64,000 bases of DNA, taken from contig NZ_VTSR01000032.1 of NCBI RefSeq assembly GCF_008329715.1, positions 992,001 through 1,056,000 of the forward strand, in the 5' to 3' direction. The position numbers and the translations under genes were made by a program. Under the pieces are notes generated by a model. The model made no database searches. It saw only the letters and a list, made by a program, of their open reading frames with translations, and was not told the origin of the DNA. Below are positions 52,392 to 61,720 of the stretch, piece after piece; positions within the stretch are counted from its first letter, which is position 1; each line of letters begins with the position of its first letter. The DNA comes from Gimesia chilikensis. Lineage in GTDB: Bacteria; Planctomycetota; Planctomycetia; Planctomycetales; Planctomycetaceae.

Positions 52392-53555
52392 ATGAAACAA
52401 TGGTTTCTAAGTGGATTGGTGTTGTGGAGTCTGTTAAGTGCGTCTCTGCTGCAGGCCGACGATGAGGCGCCAGAGGTTTCTCCCGCACGCGCCCAAGAAC
52501 TCTGGCAGCAGATTGCTCCTTTTTTCGAACCCGGTTCAGAATTTGAAGGTGACCTGGGGGATTTGAAATCACCGCTGAAATTCTACGATGGCAGTCCGGT
52601 GAAAACCAAAGCGGACTGGCAGAAGCGTCGTCAGGAAATTCTCAAGACCTGGCACACAATGATGGGTGAATGGCCGCCCGTGAATGAACATCCCGATGTG
52701 AAAACTCTCAAGCAGGAGCAGAAGGAAGGTTATACGCAGTACACGGTCCAGTTCGACATTGCTCCCGGGCATCCGAATACCGGTTACCTGTTGATTCCCG
52801 ATGGTGCGAAGCCGGATCACAGTCGTCCGGCTGTGCTGGTGGTCTATTATGAACCGGAGACCGGTGTCGGCCTGAAAGGTGAAAATCGGGACTTTGCCCG
52901 GGCCCTGGCCAAACGGGGTTTCGTGACATTTTCTGTCGGCCATGACTATTCACTCTACTATCCCAATCGCGAGAAAGCGGAGATCCAGCCGCTGTCTGCT
53001 TTGGCCTACGGAGCAGCGAATGCCTTTCATGTGCTGGCGAACCGCAGTGAAGTCGATCCCGAACGGATCGGCATCATGGGGCACTCGTATGGCGGCAAGT
53101 GGTCGATGTTCGCTTCCTGTCTGTACGATAAATTCGCCTGTGCTGCCTGGTCGGACGGCGGGATTGTCTTCAATGAAAAGCGTCCCAGCGTGAATTACTG
53201 GGAACCCTGGTACCTGGGTTATGAAGGGCCCGATTTCCGCAAACGGGGACTGCCGACGAAAGAGAATCCACGAACCGGTCTGTATAAACGACTCGTCAAA
53301 GAAGGCTACGATCTGCATGAACTGCATGCGTTGATGGCACCGCGTCCCTTCCTGGTATCCGGTGGTTCGGAAGATCCCCCCAGTCAGTGGCGGGCACTGA
53401 ATCACACGATCGCCGTGAATGATTTCCTGGGATATAAGAACCGGGTCGCGATGACCAATCGTGAAAAACATTCACCGAACCCGGAATCCAATGAGCAGAT
53501 CTATCGCTTCTTCGAATACTGGCTGCTGCAGGATCAACTGGATCAGCAGAAGTAA
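52392..53555 (+). CDS. Secreted acetyl-xylan-esterase/dienelactone-hydrolase-like protein
   Basis: The protein has about 387 residues from the start 'MKQWFLSGLVLWSLLSASLL', preceded by AAAGGGAGAG. A frame opening at 52338 adds an unlikely leader. A helical region is followed by an alpha/beta hydrolase: 'GYLLIPDGAKPDHSRPAVLV', 'RGFVTFSVGHDYSLYYPNR', and the nucleophile elbow 'IGIMGHSYGGKWSMFASCLY' (GHSYGG). 'PRPFLVSGGSEDPPSQWRAL' supplies the acid, and a late His lies in 'REKHSPNPE'. The family removes acetyl or other esters from polysaccharides. It is divergent from another esterase gene, possibly under shared control. Confidence 0.82.
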   Translation: MKQWFLSGLVLWSLLSASLLQADDEAPEVSPARAQELWQQIAPFFEPGSEFEGDLGDLKSPLKFYDGSPVKTKADWQKRRQEILKTWHTMMGEWPPVNEHPDVKTLKQEQKEGYTQYTVQFDIAPGHPNTGYLLIPDGAKPDHSRPAVLVVYYEPETGVGLKGENRDFARALAKRGFVTFSVGHDYSLYYPNREKAEIQPLSALAYGAANAFHVLANRSEVDPERIGIMGHSYGGKWSMFASCLYDKFACAAWSDGGIVFNEKRPSVNYWEPWYLGYEGPDFRKRGLPTKENPRTGLYKRLVKEGYDLHELHALMAPRPFLVSGGSEDPPSQWRALNHTIAVNDFLGYKNRVAMTNREKHSPNPESNEQIYRFFEYWLLQDQLDQQK

Positions 53556-53596
53556 TCTGAATGCATCTGGCGAAAGTCAACCGAGACGATCGAGCG

Positions 53597-54037
53597 TTAT
53601 TTCAGATCGAATTCCAGATCTGACGTGCCCCCTTCCGGGACGGTTGCCTTGAAAGGCGAGGTGCCGAAATCGCTGAATTTGTGGGGCAGCTGATTGATGG
53701 CACCGACGTCTGCAGGGAATTCGCTTTCGGGAACCTTGGAACCATCGGGCATCACGAAATGTTCAAACAGGACGCGGTAGTTTCCGGGAGGTACGCCATC
53801 GCGACCGTCCTGGTAGCGGAGCATGAACTGGCCTGACTCATCGGTGGTGCCTCGTCCCCCCTGCCCGTTGGTCTGTCCATCGGGAAAGAAAACCACAGAG
53901 ACACCCGGCACCGCCTTGCCTTTAATCGTTACGGTTCCCCAGGTGGGAAAGGTTTTTAAATCATCACGCTTGGTCTCTGAGCTGCCGCAGGCAGTCAGGC
54001 ACACTAACGACAGGATACAAAAAAATCTTACAGCCAT
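53597..54037 (-). CDS. Transthyretin-like lipoprotein paired with DUF1559
   Basis: This 146-residue lipoprotein has the signal 'FFCILSLVCLTAC'. The TTR-like domain follows: 'TWGTVTIKGKAVPGVSVVFF', 'GQFMLRYQDGRDGVPPGNYR' and 'HKFSDFGTSPFKATVPEGGT'. It is the same class as the lipoprotein at 39708 but not a close copy. The gene lies 88 bp downstream of a DUF1559 gene, so this window has two independent DUF1559-lipoprotein pairs. Confidence 0.82.
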   Translation of the reverse strand: MAVRFFCILSLVCLTACGSSETKRDDLKTFPTWGTVTIKGKAVPGVSVVFFPDGQTNGQGGRGTTDESGQFMLRYQDGRDGVPPGNYRVLFEHFVMPDGSKVPESEFPADVGAINQLPHKFSDFGTSPFKATVPEGGTSDLEFDLK

Positions 54038-54124
54038 GGGATTCGTTTCGAATGAAATTTCTGGAGAAAGATCAACCGGCGGCGAAGATGCCGCCGATTG
54101 AAGAGTGAAACTGTCAGTCAGAGA

Positions 54125-55096
54125 TTAGAATTCGCCGAGTACTTTTCCATCGGCGATGTACGAGAGATAGACACGGGTGGTGGCGTCAATGTTTTCGCTG
54201 ATGAAGCGAACGGCGCCATCGCCGAGCAGAACATGACATCCGCCCGTGTGGAGACTTCCCGAGTAACCCCAGGATGCGAGATTTCCAATGGGGCCGGTGG
54301 AGTACCAGGTGTTGATGTTGGCTCCCGCGAAGTTGGTACCATTGCCAACCCATTTCGCGAAGCCCCAGGCGGTTCCTTCACCGTTGGCAACCAGACGTGT
54401 GGTCTCGACGACTGCGACGGTGTTACTCATGCCGTCGGTGACATCACGGAATTTCGCACAGCCATTAAAGCCAAACATGGGGCGTGAGGAGACTCCCAGT
54501 GAACCCCAGTTGGTACAGGTGGTGTATTCACTGTTGGTGCTGAAATCATAGTTGGTGAAGACACCCAGCAGGGATGAGTTTCCGGGAGAAATTGAGTAGT
54601 GAGTGCTGGAAGTCGTGCCGTAGACTTCGGGGGTCGCGTCGGAGGGACAATGGAAGGCCTTAACGATGGTCGAGACGACTTCGTCATTGGCATTTCCAGA
54701 AGCACCGGGAGCGACAATCGTACCACCGGCGGGGTTGTAGGAACCCGTAGCCAGACTGGCGTTGAACTTATTGTACAAGGAGCTCTGTTCCAGGTAGGGC
54801 AGCAGCAGTAACCAGCCGCGGTGATTCAGGGTGACTTTACCGGCTGTGCTGGCAGAACCCCCACTGCATGAACCAGAGTGAGAAACAGAGTAAGGCAGTA
54901 CACCAAACGTTTCGTTGTAGTTATGCAGTGCCAGTCCCAGTTGTTTGAGATTGTTCTTACAGGTTGAGCGACGTGCTGCTTCACGTGCCTGTTGAACAGC
55001 GGGCAACAGGAGCGCAATCAGGATAGCGATGATGGCAATCACCACCAGCAGTTCGATCAGCGTAAATCCTTTACGTCGTGGTTTAGGACAGGACAC
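54125..55096 (-). CDS. DUF1559 prepilin-like secreted protein (second copy)
   Basis: This 323-residue protein has the prepilin N-terminus '[20 protein letters not shown]', then '[20 protein letters not shown]', and the DUF1559 domain ('CKNNLKQLGLALHNYNETFG', 'GGCHVLLGDGAVRFISENID'). It starts at a GTG with AAGGAGTC close by, an unusual start that a strong ribosome-binding site supports. Sequence differs clearly from the copy at 40156, so they are old paralogues. It is first in a two-gene unit with the lipoprotein. Confidence 0.93.
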   Translation of the reverse strand: MSCPKPRRKGFTLIELLVVIAIIAILIALLLPAVQQAREAARRSTCKNNLKQLGLALHNYNETFGVLPYSVSHSGSCSGGSASTAGKVTLNHRGWLLLLPYLEQSSLYNKFNASLATGSYNPAGGTIVAPGASGNANDEVVSTIVKAFHCPSDATPEVYGTTSSTHYSISPGNSSLLGVFTNYDFSTNSEYTTCTNWGSLGVSSRPMFGFNGCAKFRDVTDGMSNTVAVVETTRLVANGEGTAWGFAKWVGNGTNFAGANINTWYSTGPIGNLASWGYSGSLHTGGCHVLLGDGAVRFISENIDATTRVYLSYIADGKVLGEF

Positions 55097-55512
55097 AGAA
55101 GACTCCTTGCGAAAGAATGATGACGACAGATGAGAGAACAGCCGTACGATCTCTGCCAGTCATGAGAGACCAGCGTGACCGAATTGAGAATGTTCAGTCA
55201 TTAGAAAAAGATAATAAATCTTTCTAAGCAAGCAGCGTGCCAAACAGTGCTAGCGGAGTTTCAAGCTGGCCGTTTTTTTGTGCATAATCAGATTAAAATA
55301 GAACTTTTGAGTTTTCTTGAGTGAATCTGCAATGTTGTCCGAAGTAGAATGAAACGGTGGAATCAATACTCTGTTCAGGCTGGATTTGCCTGATTATTGG
55401 GCAGCGCTACTCCGTCGTATCCCGTTTCAGCGTGGGCTCTGCCCTGCTTTGAACAGTACTGTAAATTGTTAGTCCCCGGCACTTTGTTCTTAACCCAGAC
55501 GAGGTTCTCACC
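55097..55512. other. Intergenic region, divergent promoters
   Basis: This 416-bp stretch lies between the divergent DUF1559 and HdeD-like genes and contains an AT-rich part (55190-55230). No gene, hairpin with T-run or operator is recognised. Confidence 0.4.
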
Positions 55513-56088
55513 ATGTCGACCACTACTCCGCCCGTCATCAAAAACTTCAAAATGACTGGAATCATTCTCTGTGTGCTCGGGGTGATTTCTCTGATCACAC
55601 CCGCGATGGCCGGGACTGCAGTCGTGCTGGTGATTGGATCCCTGTTGATGTTTGGTGGGTTTCTCTACCTGTTTCAGACATCACAGGCCGGTGACACTTC
55701 AGGGAAAATGATGCACATCATCCTGGGGATTCTGATGATCCTCGGCGGCTTTGGTATCATCAGTCATCCCCTGTTCGGGTTGTCGTTCCTGACATTGATG
55801 ATGGCCATGTTCTTCCTGTTTGAAGGGACCTGGAAGGTTCTGATGTCCTTCAGTCTCAAACCCGCTGCCGGTTGGGGACAGGTCCTGTTCAGCGGAATCA
55901 TCTCACTGCTGCTGGGGGGACTGATCTGGGCTGAGTGGCCTCTCTCCGGACTTTGGGCCGTAGGGACCCTGCTCGGTGTCGACCTGCTGCTGACCGGATT
56001 TTTCCTGATCAACGTGGGAAGTCTGCCAGGAATGCCTGGGATGGATCCATCAGCGAATACCCAGGATACAGAAGCTCCGCAGCAATAA
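55513..56088 (+). CDS. HdeD/DUF308-family membrane protein
   Basis: This 191-residue membrane protein has six short hydrophobic spans arranged as repeated hairpins: 'MTGIILCVLGVISLITPAMA', 'AVVLVIGSLLMFGGFLYLFQ', 'MMHIILGILMILGGFGIISH', 'LFGLSFLTLMMAMFFLFEGT', 'GQVLFSGIISLLLGGLIWAE' and 'LWAVGTLLGVDLLLTGFFLI'. This pattern is that of HdeD, linked to acid tolerance in enteric bacteria; in other phyla the role is unknown. A polar tail follows ('ANTQDTEAPQQ'). It is transcribed alone. Confidence 0.82.
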   Translation: MSTTTPPVIKNFKMTGIILCVLGVISLITPAMAGTAVVLVIGSLLMFGGFLYLFQTSQAGDTSGKMMHIILGILMILGGFGIISHPLFGLSFLTLMMAMFFLFEGTWKVLMSFSLKPAAGWGQVLFSGIISLLLGGLIWAEWPLSGLWAVGTLLGVDLLLTGFFLINVGSLPGMPGMDPSANTQDTEAPQQ

Positions 56089-56100
56089 GCGGCGTGTAAA

Positions 56101-57315
56101 CTACTGCTTCGGCACTGGTGGCAGTGCCGGGGCGGCGGGAGTGACCGGCTTCAGAACTTTCACGTTAGCCTTGGCTTCTGTGGATTCATCCGGTGTCTTG
56201 TAGCTTTTGCTGCCCAGCTGTGCGGTGCGATTGGGATCCATCCGGTTCCGGTAAATGACCAGTCCATCGATGGCATGATACAGGGCGGAATAGTTTACCT
56301 TTTCCCCTTTGTTATCGATGATATCGTTGGCCAGCAGAGAAACCGCTTTGCGAACCCATTCTTCATTGAGACGTTCATCGGGCAGCGCCATCATCAGAAA
56401 TTCGAGCGTATGCCCTGTCGTTTCCAGACGCTCCTGGAAGTTCTCGCAGGCGCTTTTCTGGAAGAAGTAATCGTAAGAGAAGGAACCGTCGAGGTTCTGC
56501 ATCGCCTTGGCTTCTTCAATGTAACGCTGCAGTTTCTGATCCGCTTCCAGCCAGTAGCTCGACAGACGATGCCCTGCATTCCGATAGGTGTTACGGGCAT
56601 AAGCGAGTGCGAATAAAGCGTGTGTACCGCCACAGGGGGAGTCGTTGGTGATCGTGTTGTTCTGCATGTAGACCAGGTCTGACATGTGCCACTCTTCCCC
56701 TTTTTTATCGTACCAGACAGCGTCCGGTCCGAGGTAATGGACCAGGGCCCAGAGAGACCAGGTGATTTCTTCGTTTTCCTGGATTTCCTTCTTGGCATTT
56801 TCAACCATGTCTGCCACGGTGATGGGGCCATCGGGAGTCTGAACCTGATGATCCAAGGGGATGTCTGCCATCGCCATGATCGCCAGTGACTGATTCTTAT
56901 GACCTTCGAAGGCGTTCTCTTTTGTGTAAGGATGGGGACGTCCGCCGAACTCGGTTTTCTGGAACCAGGGTTCGCCGTCGTAAGTGACTCCGGAAGAGAG
57001 CCATTCCAGGGCATTGACGGTCTGGCCATCTTTCTTGATCTTATAGTCTTTGCGAAAAGCCAGAATGCCGTGGAAGATTTCCCAGGGAGAATGCTTTTCC
57101 GACTCGAGATACTTCTGCTGCGAGACCTCGATGGCCTGCTCTACTTTTTTCAGCAGTTCTTCGGGGGACTCGAGCTCTCTGCTGCTGGCGACTTCGGTTT
57201 CCGTTTCACCGCTGGAATCTGCGGATTCCGAAGGGGATGACTGATTGCAGCCCGTTGTGAAACTGAGACCGGCGAACAGAATTGCAAACAGTGACAGACG
57301 TAACGAAACATTCAT
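56101..57315 (-). CDS. Lipoprotein with helical (toroid-like) domain, unknown
   Basis: This 404-residue lipoprotein has the signal 'LFAILFAGLSFTTGC', a serine-rich spacer ('SSPSESADSSGETETEV') and a large helical domain. Repeated helix pairs such as 'WEIFHGILAFRKDYKIKKDG', 'WSLWALVHYLGPDAVWYDKK' and 'LFALAYARNTYRNAGHRLSS' recall an alpha/alpha toroid, as in terpenoid cyclases or glycosidases of that clan. The C-terminus is proline-rich. No active-site residues can be assigned. It is anchored outside the cytoplasm. Its 3' end is 12 bp from the convergent HdeD gene. Confidence 0.65.
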   Translation of the reverse strand: MNVSLRLSLFAILFAGLSFTTGCNQSSPSESADSSGETETEVASSRELESPEELLKKVEQAIEVSQQKYLESEKHSPWEIFHGILAFRKDYKIKKDGQTVNALEWLSSGVTYDGEPWFQKTEFGGRPHPYTKENAFEGHKNQSLAIMAMADIPLDHQVQTPDGPITVADMVENAKKEIQENEEITWSLWALVHYLGPDAVWYDKKGEEWHMSDLVYMQNNTITNDSPCGGTHALFALAYARNTYRNAGHRLSSYWLEADQKLQRYIEEAKAMQNLDGSFSYDYFFQKSACENFQERLETTGHTLEFLMMALPDERLNEEWVRKAVSLLANDIIDNKGEKVNYSALYHAIDGLVIYRNRMDPNRTAQLGSKSYKTPDESTEAKANVKVLKPVTPAAPALPPVPKQ

Positions 57316-57885
57316 GATCGGGGAAATTCCAGGGATATTAACGTTTTTCAGGGATAATCGCAGGCAGGAGCCGCTGCAGGAGCTGAGCTCACCGGCGGCT
57401 GTCTGTTTGAATGTACCACGTAAAATGGCGGAAGTAAATCATATAAGTTGTCTAAAATGTCTATATTTTCAGTCGGATGACACCAAAGCAGGTGCTGTTA
57501 TCAGTGTTAGGTAAAGATTGCAGGACTCAGGGACCGGTTTCGGGCATCACATGAGCTGAGAACTGTTACAACCGCACTGCTCCCCCGCATTTCAGCCGAG
57601 CGGTACAGTGAGCACAGCTGGTGTGTTCACCAGAAACGTCAGGATGAAACTGCTGAGCACGACTGGTGCCTGCGGACAAATGCATAGATCACTGCTGATG
57701 CTTACGACCGACGTGACATTCTGTTTCCCTCCCCCGTTCTGCGGGAAAGTCGGATTCTGACGCTGGTACGAGGACGATACGCAGAAGGAACTGTAACGGT
57801 TTCTCCAGCGAAGCCGACTCTCGGATACAGGCTCAGATACACAGACTTTGAAAATCAAACATTGTTTTTTTGACATGGGGGAAGG
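57316..57885. other. Intergenic, ~570 bp without supported gene
   Basis: This region lies between the divergent lipoprotein and outer-membrane barrel genes. Short frames are present on both strands but none has a recognisable domain or ribosome-binding site. A small RNA or long leader is possible but not shown. Confidence 0.4.
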
Positions 57886-58677
57886 ATGAACTGCTTTAAA
57901 ACCTTTCTGGCTGTGGGAGTCACGTTGTCTGCGAGTTTCTTCTCTGCAGCAGACGCACAGGCCGGTGTTTACGAGTGCTTTAACGAAGACGATTTACTGG
58001 ACTGCGTCCCCTGTGTGGAGGACTGCTGGACCGACCGTGTTTCGTTCTATATTTCCGCCAATAACTATGCTTCGGTTAATCACATGGAGAGTGGTGGGTT
58101 TAACAGCTTCTCCTACCTGGCGAACAGCGGGTCAGATAATAACGTAGCCTATGACTTTGGTCTGGCCCTGGGGACCCGCATTCCTATCGGCTGCAAGTGC
58201 AAGGCACTGCGTTTCGAAGTCGAAGGCGCCTTTCGCGATCTGGGAGGGCTGTCCACAACCAGTTTTCAGACAGAAGGTCCAATCCAGACCTACATTGTTG
58301 ACTACGACGATCGCTGGAGTGTGATGACCAACTGCTGGCTCGATTTTCCGCTGAAAAACAACAAGACGATTTACATCGGCGGTGGTATCGGAGCGAACGG
58401 TGGAAAAGTGAGCATCGACGATACCTACGTGAGCGGTCAATCACGATTCAATCGCTTTGCCTGGCAGATCGGGGGCGGCGTGGCCTGGGATGTCAGTCAG
58501 CGAGTGACACTGGACCTGGGGTATCGCTACATGGATTACGGTTCAACCATGGTCGACTTGCATGCGAATTTCGATCCTACGATTTCGGCTGGCAATTACA
58601 GCGCCGACCTGACCTCACACCAGGTCATGCTGGGCATCCGGTTTAACTCGCTGGGGAACCTGATTGGTCGCCGGTAA
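57886..58677 (+). CDS. Outer-membrane beta-barrel protein
   Basis: This 263-residue exported protein has a signal peptide ('FLAVGVTLSASFFSAADAQA'). A short cysteine-rich start follows ('YECFNEDDLLDCVPCVEDCW', four cysteines), then an eight-stranded barrel of the OmpA/OmpW type: 'FGLALGTRIPIGCKCKALRF', 'TIYIGGGIGANGGKVSIDD', 'WQIGGGVAWDVSQRVTLDLG' and 'LTSHQVMLGIRFNSL'. Barrel strands alternate hydrophobic and polar residues. It probably sits in the outer membrane as a structural or adhesive barrel. A terminator follows. Confidence 0.78.
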   Translation: MNCFKTFLAVGVTLSASFFSAADAQAGVYECFNEDDLLDCVPCVEDCWTDRVSFYISANNYASVNHMESGGFNSFSYLANSGSDNNVAYDFGLALGTRIPIGCKCKALRFEVEGAFRDLGGLSTTSFQTEGPIQTYIVDYDDRWSVMTNCWLDFPLKNNKTIYIGGGIGANGGKVSIDDTYVSGQSRFNRFAWQIGGGVAWDVSQRVTLDLGYRYMDYGSTMVDLHANFDPTISAGNYSADLTSHQVMLGIRFNSLGNLIGRR

Positions 58678-58760
58678 GCGATTACTGAAGCAATCTGCCA
58701 TCAGGCAAACAGAAACAATGAAGCAACACCATACTTGAACGACAGCAGTGAATGATTGAT

Positions 58761-58797
58761 CCGCCTGAATCCCGACCCTGGGGTTCAGGCGGTTTTT
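58761..58797 (+). terminator. Rho-independent terminator after the barrel gene
   Basis: CCGCCTGAA (58761-58769) pairs with TTCAGGCGG (58784-58792), with inner CCC/GGG pairing and a T-run (TTTTTGTT). It is a strong stem-loop 80 bp after the stop of the outer-membrane barrel gene. Confidence 0.88.
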
Positions 58798-58900
58798 GTT
58801 ATCGCAGTCGTCAAGGCTTCCTTGCTCACTGTCAGCGGGCGGCTTAGAATCGAAGTCTCTCGATCGATTCCCCGAACTCAGCCGTAAAAGAGGAAGAGCC

Positions 58901-60169
58901 ATGCGTGTGTGTCGTCTTGTTGCTGGATTGATGATTCTGGCCGTGTGCCTGTCTGCTTCGGAATCGCTCTGGGCCTGGGGGAAAGGTCATCGTCTGATTC
59001 GGCTCTGGGCGGTGGCCCGGCTCCCGGAATGGCAAACCGAATTGCTTGGCCAGGAAAATCTCACCCGTCTCTGTCGGGATTACACGTCGCTGCAGGACAA
59101 GCACGCCGGTGGAAAGATGCCGCAACTGGATGCCTACTGCCTGGTGCCGGGTGTGCGGCTCTCGCTGCATGATGTCAACCCGCCGACACAGAGTGCGACG
59201 GCCATCCAGTGGTACCTCAAGCAGATAGCCGATAACCTGAACGCGGGTAAAACGGATGAGGCGATGAAATACCTGGGCGTGCTCTGTCACTGGAACGAAG
59301 ATCCGGGTTGTCCCTCGGCACACAGCAGTCCCGTTTCTGAGCTGCAACTCAAAACGCTGCTGCCTCCCCCCAAGGACAAGGCACGCTACAACTATCTGTT
59401 TGGCGCGGGGGGCTTCATGGATTCCGGCAATTATCAACTGGCGGACGAAGCGTATACGCCTCGACTGTTGGGACGGACGCGTGCTGAGGCGGCGCTGCGG
59501 ATCTATGAGCACCAGAAGCTGCTGCGGAACAATGCCGCGGCGCACATCATTCCCATCGTACAGGACACGATGCAGGGAGACGGGACCAAAGCGGACGAAC
59601 ACCGGGGGGCAGCGGCCCTGGTGAACGGACGGCATACGGCGGATGTGATCTTCACCGCGATCTGCCTGGCGACAGACCACGTGGACGATCAGGAGTTTCT
59701 GTTCGCGGAACAACCGTTGACCGAATGGTTGCCCGATTTCCGGGGGCGGATGATTCCTCACCCGTATTACGTGAAGCCGTTCATGGTGAACCAGGCAATG
59801 GACGCCCGGCGGCAACTGCATCCCCTCAAGATTAATGAGACCAGATACGAAACCGGTTATGGCATGGGGACGCCGTTCGAGCTGGACTTCGTGCTGGCCC
59901 CGGGGAGTGTTTTCAAGCGGTTTACATGCGAAGTCGGACTGCATCCCACCGCGGGCAAGAAGGGAGCAGTCATGTTCGCGGTCGAGGCGAACGGCAAGGA
60001 ACTGGTCCGCACCAGACCGCTGCGTGTGGGGGATGAACCCGTCCAACTGGACGTCCCCCTGCCCTCGGCTGAGGTCTTGAAGCTGTCGCTGAAGACAATC
60101 GCCGACGAAGGTTCCGAACCGAGTCATAATCTGGCAGTCTGGGGGCAGCCGGTGTTGAAGACACGGTGA
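58901..60169 (+). CDS. Secreted zinc phospholipase C/S1-P1-like enzyme with C-terminal NPCBM-type domain
   Basis: About 422 residues; the start 'MRVCRLVAGLMILAVCL' is preceded by AAAGAGGAAGAG. The mature protein begins at or near 'WAWGKGHRLI'. A mature N-terminal Trp and a following His bind zinc in the PLC/S1-P1 nuclease superfamily, and 'HWNEDPGCPSAH' fits its HxxxD...H signature. The C-terminal part (about 260-422) resembles an NPCBM carbohydrate-binding domain: 'YETGYGMGTPFELDFVLAPG' and 'RFTCEVGLHPTAGKKGAVMF'. Residues 222-421 are repeated downstream in the truncated copy at 61721-62326. It is an extracellular or periplasmic hydrolase of phosphodiesters. The frame at 58796 is not the real start. 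Confidence 0.8.
   Translation: MRVCRLVAGLMILAVCLSASESLWAWGKGHRLIRLWAVARLPEWQTELLGQENLTRLCRDYTSLQDKHAGGKMPQLDAYCLVPGVRLSLHDVNPPTQSATAIQWYLKQIADNLNAGKTDEAMKYLGVLCHWNEDPGCPSAHSSPVSELQLKTLLPPPKDKARYNYLFGAGGFMDSGNYQLADEAYTPRLLGRTRAEAALRIYEHQKLLRNNAAAHIIPIVQDTMQGDGTKADEHRGAAALVNGRHTADVIFTAICLATDHVDDQEFLFAEQPLTEWLPDFRGRMIPHPYYVKPFMVNQAMDARRQLHPLKINETRYETGYGMGTPFELDFVLAPGSVFKRFTCEVGLHPTAGKKGAVMFAVEANGKELVRTRPLRVGDEPVQLDVPLPSAEVLKLSLKTIADEGSEPSHNLAVWGQPVLKTR
59564..60162 (+). repeat. 599-bp duplicated segment, copy 1
   Basis: This is the 3' part of the zinc-hydrolase gene. It is repeated at 61721-62319 with exactly equal length and no gaps that I can detect. The encoded peptides differ at about 14 of 200 residues. 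The match begins at GACACGATGC and ends two codons before the stop. Confidence 0.85.
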
Positions 60170-60238
60170 GTCAGCAGAGTTTGGGAGGATGCTTTCTGTC
60201 TTGATCTTTAGATTTTGGAGAGAGCACAGGAGCGAAAA

Positions 60239-60722
60239 ATGAAATTTGATCTCTCTGTAGAAACTATACTTAAGGCAAATGGATGGACCGAAAATCGGTC
60301 TGTTGACCCATCACCCTGGATCCAAACACTTAATGAAAATGGATTTGAAGTAACGCCTGATGTTGAAGCGTTTTTAAAATGTTTTGGAGGACTCCAATTT
60401 ACACCTCCTATAAATCCTAAAGGGGAAATATAGACCAGAAGAACTTTCTTTTTCTCCTGCCGATCCAGTGTGCGAATTTGAAAGGGTGTCTTATTGGACA
60501 AAAAAATTGAATGAAGTACTCTGTCCAGTGGGGGCTGTATTTCGGAGAGCAACTCTGTGCATCGGCGAGTCCGGGACATATTACCTGATTTCCGATGTCG
60601 GAGTTTACCTGGCTGGAGAAACACTATTAGACTGCATGAACTGTCTCATCGCGGCTTCGACTAAGCCCACTGAAGTACTTCCTGCACCAGAAAGAGAGTG
60701 GAGAAGAGAATTGACAGTGTAG
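60239..60722 (+). pseudogene. Frameshifted SUKH-3-type immunity gene
   Basis: The first frame (60239-60433) starts 'MKFDLSVETILKANGW', then 'FEVTPDVEAFLKCFGGLQFT'. The rest continues in another frame as 'RPEELSFSPADPVCEF', 'CPVGAVFRRATLCIGESGTY' and 'YLISDVGVYLAGETLLDCMN'. Joined, they match the SUKH-3 immunity protein layout (N-terminal GW motif, FGGL, then the late YL-x-D-x-G-x-Y and CLI motifs). The break is near 60427-60436 (GGGGAAATATAGACC). SUKH proteins neutralise secreted toxins of contact-dependent competition systems. No toxin is visible nearby. A sequencing error or a single-base indel would have the same look. Confidence 0.75.
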
Positions 60723-60877
60723 AAATAATTTCGACCAATTTAAACCAGTTCAAAGTCACTGCTTTGTTTTGCTGTCACGTTAGTCTTCACCTTGCCAGAC
60801 AGTGGATGATAGCGGAATAGTGAAGGAGCCACAGAGAGGGCTGTAGATCGAAAGAACACCAAGATGAGAGCAAGTAT

Positions 60878-61336
60878 ATGGATATCAATACATCTCTAAG
60901 CAAACTCGCCGACTCTACACCCGAAGGTAGGATTCGCCTGTTTGCCTGTGATTGCTGCAGCCGACTCATTCCTGTTTTTCCTGACTTGGACCTAGAAAAG
61001 CTAATTCTGTTTGGTCAGAACCGAAGTTCGGGGAAAACTGATCAGGACTCGTTACTCTCTTTGCGAAATCATTTTGGCCAAATCTATAATTCACTTTATC
61101 CTGGGTATGGTGATCCGTCGCCCAAAACTCTTGCTTTGAGTGCGGCGGGTGAAGTCGCATTTACCGATTCTTCACTTGACGCAGCAATTAACTCACTGGA
61201 ATTCTCGGCAGATGCAATTGCAAAGAAAGCTGCATACAACGCAACCGACACTGAGTATGACAGAGTGTATGACGACGCCTATGCACTTGAGCGAGGAGCT
61301 CAGTCTGGAATGCTGCATCGTTTCTTTGGTGTCTGA
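60878..61336 (+). CDS. Planctomycete 'RLFACDCC' small hypothetical protein
   Basis: This 152-residue protein contains 'GRIRLFACDCCSRLIPVFPD', a cysteine-rich motif like the 'LRLFACACCRR' type that recurs in planctomycete proteins, often near SUKH/SMI1-like genes. The rest is helical ('KTLALSAAGEVAFTDSSLDA'). There is no signal peptide. The role is unknown. Its position between a broken SUKH-3 gene and a truncated gene suggests it came with the same insertion event. Confidence 0.55.
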   Translation: MDINTSLSKLADSTPEGRIRLFACDCCSRLIPVFPDLDLEKLILFGQNRSSGKTDQDSLLSLRNHFGQIYNSLYPGYGDPSPKTLALSAAGEVAFTDSSLDAAINSLEFSADAIAKKAAYNATDTEYDRVYDDAYALERGAQSGMLHRFFGV

Positions 61337-61457
61337 GCTTGCCCTTAACCGCATCCAGAAATTGATCTATTAATCAGGAATCTGGTTCCGAAGTCTGATT
61401 TACTTACTCATTTAATGTCAGTGATCAGTAGCCAGTGGCAGTAATTTACAAGCCGGA

Positions 61458-61720
61458 CTATTCCTGCTCGGTCCCGCCCGGTTTGGCTAACGAGTATTGC
61501 CAGATGCGGCCTGTGCCGCCTAACAGGAGTGTTTCTTCCGCTTCCCCGGCGGCGATTGTCGCGATGGATGCGCATTGATCGTCGAGGACCTCCTGGTAAA
61601 CCAGTGTTTTGTCCTGCCGGTAAACGTAGAGTACGGAACTCAGCCAGCTCTGGACTTCGACCACGACAGCAAGAAATTCCGGTTGTTCCTCCGCAAATCG
61701 CACAAGGGTCCCTCGTGCAT
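61458..61720 (-). pseudogene. 5'-truncated gene remnant (propeller-like C-terminus)
   Basis: A minus-strand frame of about 82 residues ends in a stop at 61458. It encodes 'LVRFAEEQPEFLAVVVEVQS', 'SSVLYVYRQDKTLVYQEVLD' and 'AEETLLLGGTGRIWQYSLAK', the look of the last blade of a WD40/PQQ-type propeller. The 5' end is cut at about 61715-61721, where the truncated plus-strand zinc-hydrolase copy begins. No intact version is in the window. It is therefore a junction fragment. Confidence 0.6.

Noticed and set aside
58844..60127. Minus-strand frame of 427 codons
   Set aside because: Antisense shadow of the zinc-hydrolase gene, which has a signal peptide and zinc motifs.
61529..61720. N-terminal extension of the truncated hydrolase copy
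   Set aside because: This part reads through the antisense of the propeller remnant and has no similarity to the intact gene.
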